A stretch of DNA of 34,990 bases from NCBI GenBank assembly GCA_017558865.1, contig JAFYTM010000152.1:1-34990 (forward strand), in the 5' to 3' direction. Of the stretch, positions 34,219 through 34,990 are shown piece after piece (the stretch's first letter is position 1; each line of letters begins with the position of its first letter). This DNA is from Lachnospiraceae bacterium (GTDB lineage: Bacteria; Bacillota; Clostridia; Lachnospirales; Lachnospiraceae). The notes beneath the pieces are model-generated. The model saw only the letters and a list, made by a program, of their open reading frames with translations. It ran no database searches and had not been told where the DNA came from. A program made the position numbers and the translations under genes.

Positions 34219-34990
34219 CTAGATGTCCAGTTCTGCGTCTACTGCATTTTCATAGATAAATCGGCGTCTTGGCGGTACTTCCGTTCCCATCAGCATTTCC
34301 GTCACAGAAGATGCCAGACGGGCATCCTCGATCTCCACCTGTCGAAGTCTTCGATTCTCCGGGTCCATCGTTGTCTCCCAGAGCTGATCTGCATCCATCT
34401 CGCCAAGACCCTTATAACGCTGCAGTGTAAAAGGTCCTGTATGTTTTTTACGGTATCTCTCCAATGCCTTGTCATCATACAGATATTCTTCTTTTCCTCT
34501 GGACGGCATAACTTTATAGAGCGGAGGCATTGCAATGTATACATGTCCCTCATAGATCAGTTCCGGCATAAACCGGTAAAACAAAGTCAACAGCAGCGTA
34601 CTGATATGCGCACCATCCACGTCCGCATCCGCCATGATAATGATCTTGTCATAGCGAAGCTTTGTAATATCAAAATCGTTGCCATACCCTTCGGAAAATC
34701 CGCAGCCAAACGCATTGATCATTGTCTTGATCTCCGCATTCGCCAATACCTTGTCAATGCTTGCCTTTTCCACATTCAGGATCTTACCGCGAATCGGCAG
34801 GATCGCCTGATACGCACGATTCCTTGCGGTCTTCGCAGAACCGCCCGCAGAATCACCTTCCACAATAAAGATCTCACATTTGGATGCATCCCGGCTCTCA
34901 CAGTTCGCCAGTTTTCCATTTGAATCAAAAGAAAACTTCTGCTTTGTCAGCAGATTGGTCTTCGCCCGTTCTTCACTTTTACGAATCTTC
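34219..34990 (-). CDS. parE: DNA topoisomerase IV subunit B, C-terminal part (5' end off window)
   Basis: ATPase subunit partner of ParC. The minus-strand frame is open to the right window edge, giving the last 257 residues. It contains the TOPRIM domain: [29 protein letters not shown], and the metal-binding DADVDGAHI. The C-terminal tail includes [22 protein letters not shown], typical of GyrB/ParE. The N-terminal GHKL ATPase domain lies outside the window. The ParE assignment follows from the adjoining ParC-type gene; GyrB cannot be fully excluded from this fragment. Confidence 0.9.
   Translation of the reverse strand, partial: KIRKSEERAKTNLLTKQKFSFDSNGKLANCESRDASKCEIFIVEGDSAGGSAKTARNRAYQAILPIRGKILNVEKASIDKVLANAEIKTMINAFGCGFSEGYGNDFDITKLRYDKIIIMADADVDGAHISTLLLTLFYRFMPELIYEGHVYIAMPPLYKVMPSRGKEEYLYDDKALERYRKKHTGPFTLQRYKGLGEMDADQLWETTMDPENRRLRQVEIEDARLASSVTEMLMGTEVPPRRRFIYENAVDAELDI

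Noticed and set aside
31971..34990. Calling the pair gyrA/gyrB
   Set aside because: No GyrA-box is visible in the A subunit, and Ser80/Glu84 numbering matches ParC, so topoisomerase IV is preferred.
1..34990. CRISPR arrays, tRNAs, insertion sequences, prophage or attachment sites
   Set aside because: No regularly spaced repeats, cloverleaf sequences, transposase or integrase motifs, or flanking direct repeats were seen on either strand.

Overview
The window looks like chromosomal DNA from a Clostridia gut anaerobe, most likely Lachnospiraceae. The evidence is a class A RNase P RNA, the gene order dgt-dnaG-rpoD-trmK-nif3, GlcT-type control of ptsG, RsiV/SigV-type regulation, strong AGGAGG ribosome binding sites and moderate GC. 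No phage, IS element, CRISPR array or tRNA is visible. Almost every gene lies on the minus strand. Only two plus-strand genes are supported, an alpha/beta hydrolase and a DUF2877 gene, and both sit in the allantoin region.

Layout, left to right (minus-strand operons read right to left). (1) 1-3180: a GlcT-like antiterminator (3' end cut by the window edge) lies downstream of glucose PTS gene ptsG. The ptsG leader shows a sigma-A promoter, an antiterminator target and an overlapping terminator. (2) 3184-4441: exodeoxyribonuclease III, then rnpB with its own promoter and terminator. (3) 4442-14051: a housekeeping run of seven genes that starts at one promoter near 14040: a GH13 isoamylase-like protein, a DUF5662-like protein, dgt, dnaG, rpoD, trmK, a Nif3-family protein and a TGS-containing nucleoside kinase (eight loci counting the broken dgt). 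dgt carries an in-frame stop at codon 42. The GH13 protein has lost two of its three catalytic acids.

(4) 14053-26766: an allantoin catabolic cluster. It encodes an NCS1 permease, allantoinase (allB), allantoate amidohydrolase (allC), ureidoglycine aminohydrolase (allE), ureidoglycolate dehydrogenase (allD), a 1000-residue FdrA-DUF1116 fusion (AllF+AllG), a divergent DUF2877 protein (AllH) and an LctP-family permease. Read together, these take allantoin to oxalurate and then to oxamate plus carbamoyl phosphate. Carbamate kinase and a dedicated regulator are not in the window. The pathway is split over at least three transcription units.

(5) 26772-29643: an ECF sigma factor, a single-pass membrane protein with an Ig-like outer domain, a DUF4349 lipoprotein and a mogA-like gene, tightly spaced. 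(6) 29727-31229: a SigV-like ECF factor and its RsiV-like anti-sigma factor, with a recognisable ECF promoter (TGAAAC-16-CGGTC) in front. (7) 31220-34990: a FadR-type GntR regulator, parC, and the C-terminal part of parE running off the right edge.

The points most worth a second look are the fused oxamate carbamoyltransferase and its LctP neighbour, the catalytically degenerate GH13 protein heading the dnaG-rpoD operon, and the nonsense codon in dgt.
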